NCBI GenBank assembly: GCA_028678815.1
Contig: JAJRCS010000196.1
Location: 1 to 6,226, forward strand
DNA from: Methanomicrobiales archaeon
GTDB lineage: Archaea; Halobacteriota; Methanomicrobia; Methanomicrobiales; JACTUA01
Direction of reading: 5' to 3'
DNA length: 6,226 nt
Position 1 is the stretch's first letter, and every line of letters starts with the position of its first letter. The notes below the pieces were generated by a model. The model saw nothing but the letters and a program-made list of their open reading frames with translations, had not been told where the DNA came from and did not search any database. This document shows positions 5,225-6,226 of the stretch, piece after piece. The position numbers and the translations under genes are program-made.

Positions 5225-6226
5225 GGGAGCAGGTGGGGAAGATCCTCGCCTACGGGGAAATCTGCGACCACTGCCTGGGCCGGTTCTTCGGCAAGCGCTC
5301 CTTCGGCCTCAGGAACGACGAGCGGGGCCGCGGCCTCCGGGTGACCCATGCCCTCAGGGAGAATGTCCACTACCGGGACCACGAGGGGACCTGCTGGATC
5401 TGCCACGAGCTCTTCGCTGACATCGGCGTATGGGCGGACAGGGTGGCAGAGGCCCTCGGGGGGATCGAGTATACGACCTTCCTCATCGGGACGAGGGTGC
5501 CCCCCCTCATGGCCGAGAGCGAGGAGCTCGTCTGGTCCGAGCTGGGCCTCACGGGCCCCGAGCCCCTCAAGTCCGAGATGAACCGGGAGGTGGGGAAGGC
5601 GGTTTCGGGGCGGACAGGGAAGGAGGCCGATCTCGCCCGCCCCGACGTGGTGGCCATCCTCGACCTCGCGGGGGGCACCGTGGAGCTGGAGATCTCCCCC
5701 CTCTTCTTCCGGGGGCGGTACACGAAGCTCGAGCGGGGGATCCCCCAGACCCGGTGGCCCTGCCGGGAGTGCCAGGGGGCCGGGTGCGAACGGTGCGACT
5801 TCACGGGGAAGATGTATCCCGACTCCGTTGAGGAGCTCATCGGCCGGACCGCGGCGGAGGCCTTCCAGGCGAGGGACGCGGTGCTCCACGGGGCCGGCCG
5901 GGAGGACATCGACGCCCGGATGCTCGGCACCGGGAGGCCCTTTGTCATGGAGCTCGTGGCGCCCCGGAGGAGGACGGTGGATCTCGCGGCCCTGGAGGAG
6001 GCCGTAAACACCGCCGCGGCGGGGAGGGTCGGGGTCACCATCGACGGCTGGTCCACGAGGAGGGAGGTGGAAACCCTTAAGTCGGAAAAGCCCCATAAAA
6101 AGTACAGGATCTCCGTTGAGGTTGAGGGCGGAATCGCCCGAAAGGAACTCGAAGAGGCCCTGGATCGCCTGAGAGGGGTGGTAATTGCACAGGAGACCCC
6201 CGCCCGGGTGGTCCACCGGAGGGCAG
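5215..6226 (+). CDS. pus10: tRNA pseudouridine synthase Pus10, C-terminus cut by window edge
   Basis: Pus10 makes pseudouridine-54 and -55 in archaeal tRNA. The frame is open from ATG 5215 to the right edge, giving 337 residues; the family is usually about 400-430, so the last part of the catalytic domain lies outside. The N-terminal zinc-binding, THUMP-containing part has CDHC (17-20) with LGRFFGKRSFGLRNDERG (21-38), and CWIC (60-63). A conserved SEMNREVGKAV (120-130) and RPDVVAILDLAGGTVELEIS (142-161) follow. A second cysteine cluster, CRECQGAGCERC (183-194), resembles a DnaJ-type zinc knuckle next to FTGK. The catalytic motif GREDIDARMLGTGRPF (228-243) supplies the probable nucleophile Asp231, by analogy with GRTD in TruA. 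The gene overlaps trmY by 10 bases. Codon use changes sharply after about 6070. Confidence 0.95.
   Translation, partial: MELGEQVGKILAYGEICDHCLGRFFGKRSFGLRNDERGRGLRVTHALRENVHYRDHEGTCWICHELFADIGVWADRVAEALGGIEYTTFLIGTRVPPLMAESEELVWSELGLTGPEPLKSEMNREVGKAVSGRTGKEADLARPDVVAILDLAGGTVELEISPLFFRGRYTKLERGIPQTRWPCRECQGAGCERCDFTGKMYPDSVEELIGRTAAEAFQARDAVLHGAGREDIDARMLGTGRPFVMELVAPRRRTVDLAALEEAVNTAAAGRVGVTIDGWSTRREVETLKSEKPHKKYRISVEVEGGIARKELEEALDRLRGVVIAQETPARVVHRRA
6070..6192 (+). other. AT-richer segment with shifted codon use inside pus10
   Basis: In the 41 codons from 6070 to 6192, 16 end in A or T (GAA, CTT, AAA, GTT, GGA, CGA, GTA, ATT, GCA and others). In the 41 codons just before (5947-6069) only two do (GAT, GTA). 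The reading frame stays intact and the encoded KYRISVEVEGG is plausible Pus10 sequence. CATAAAAAG at 6094-6102 is TATA-like. The segment may hold a signal for the gene that follows outside the window, or may simply be less codon-biased. Confidence 0.45.

Noticed and set aside
5221..6216. 331-codon open frame on the - strand opposite pus10
   Set aside because: Mirror of the strongly codon-biased pus10 frame; no domain recognised, while the + strand encodes an intact Pus10 with all its motifs.

Overview
The window is a GC-rich stretch of archaeal chromosome packed with housekeeping genes, all on the + strand. Nothing supports a gene on the - strand. The gene set (eukaryotic-type ribosomal proteins eS19, eL39, eL31 and eL18a/LX, aIF6, prefoldin alpha, archaeal FtsY and SRP54, TrmY, Pus10) and its order point to a euryarchaeon. 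The sequence style (high GC, proteins not extremely acidic, FtsY signatures such as TKAD and AGNDAVVRAEEF) fits a methanogen of the Methanomicrobiales type better than a haloarchaeon. That placement is inferred from family knowledge, not from a database search.

Layout: 2-169, last 55 codons of rps19e (cut by the window edge); 183-521, PDCD5/TFAR19-family DNA-binding protein; 522-588, the only spacer longer than 15 bases, holding a GC-rich inverted repeat and an AT-richer pocket with a ribosome binding site; 589-741, rpl39e; 745-1008, rpl31e; 1010-1672, aIF6; 1676-1870, rplX (L18a/LX); 1872-2300, prefoldin alpha; 2311-3330, ftsY; 3331-4644, SRP54 (ffh); 4646-5224, trmY; 5215-6226, pus10, cut by the right edge. 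Three of these (rps19e, rpl39e, pus10) are either very short or run off an edge and were read directly from the bases.

The genes form one long run, very probably a polycistronic unit, with junctions of -10 to +13 bases apart from the 67-base spacer before rpl39e. They follow a protein from synthesis to membrane: ribosome parts (eS19, eL39, eL31, LX), control of subunit joining (aIF6), chaperone hand-off (prefoldin) and co-translational targeting (SRP54 with its receptor FtsY). Then come two enzymes acting in series on one tRNA position: Pus10 makes pseudouridine-54 and TrmY methylates it to 1-methylpseudouridine.

I found no previously undescribed system, mobile element, CRISPR array, tRNA or rRNA. 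The points most worth a second look are: non-standard G3 motifs in both SRP GTPases (DSAGR in FtsY, DTQGR in SRP54); an abrupt codon-usage and AT shift inside the 3' part of pus10; the overlap coupling trmY to pus10; and the hairpin-capable spacer before rpl39e.
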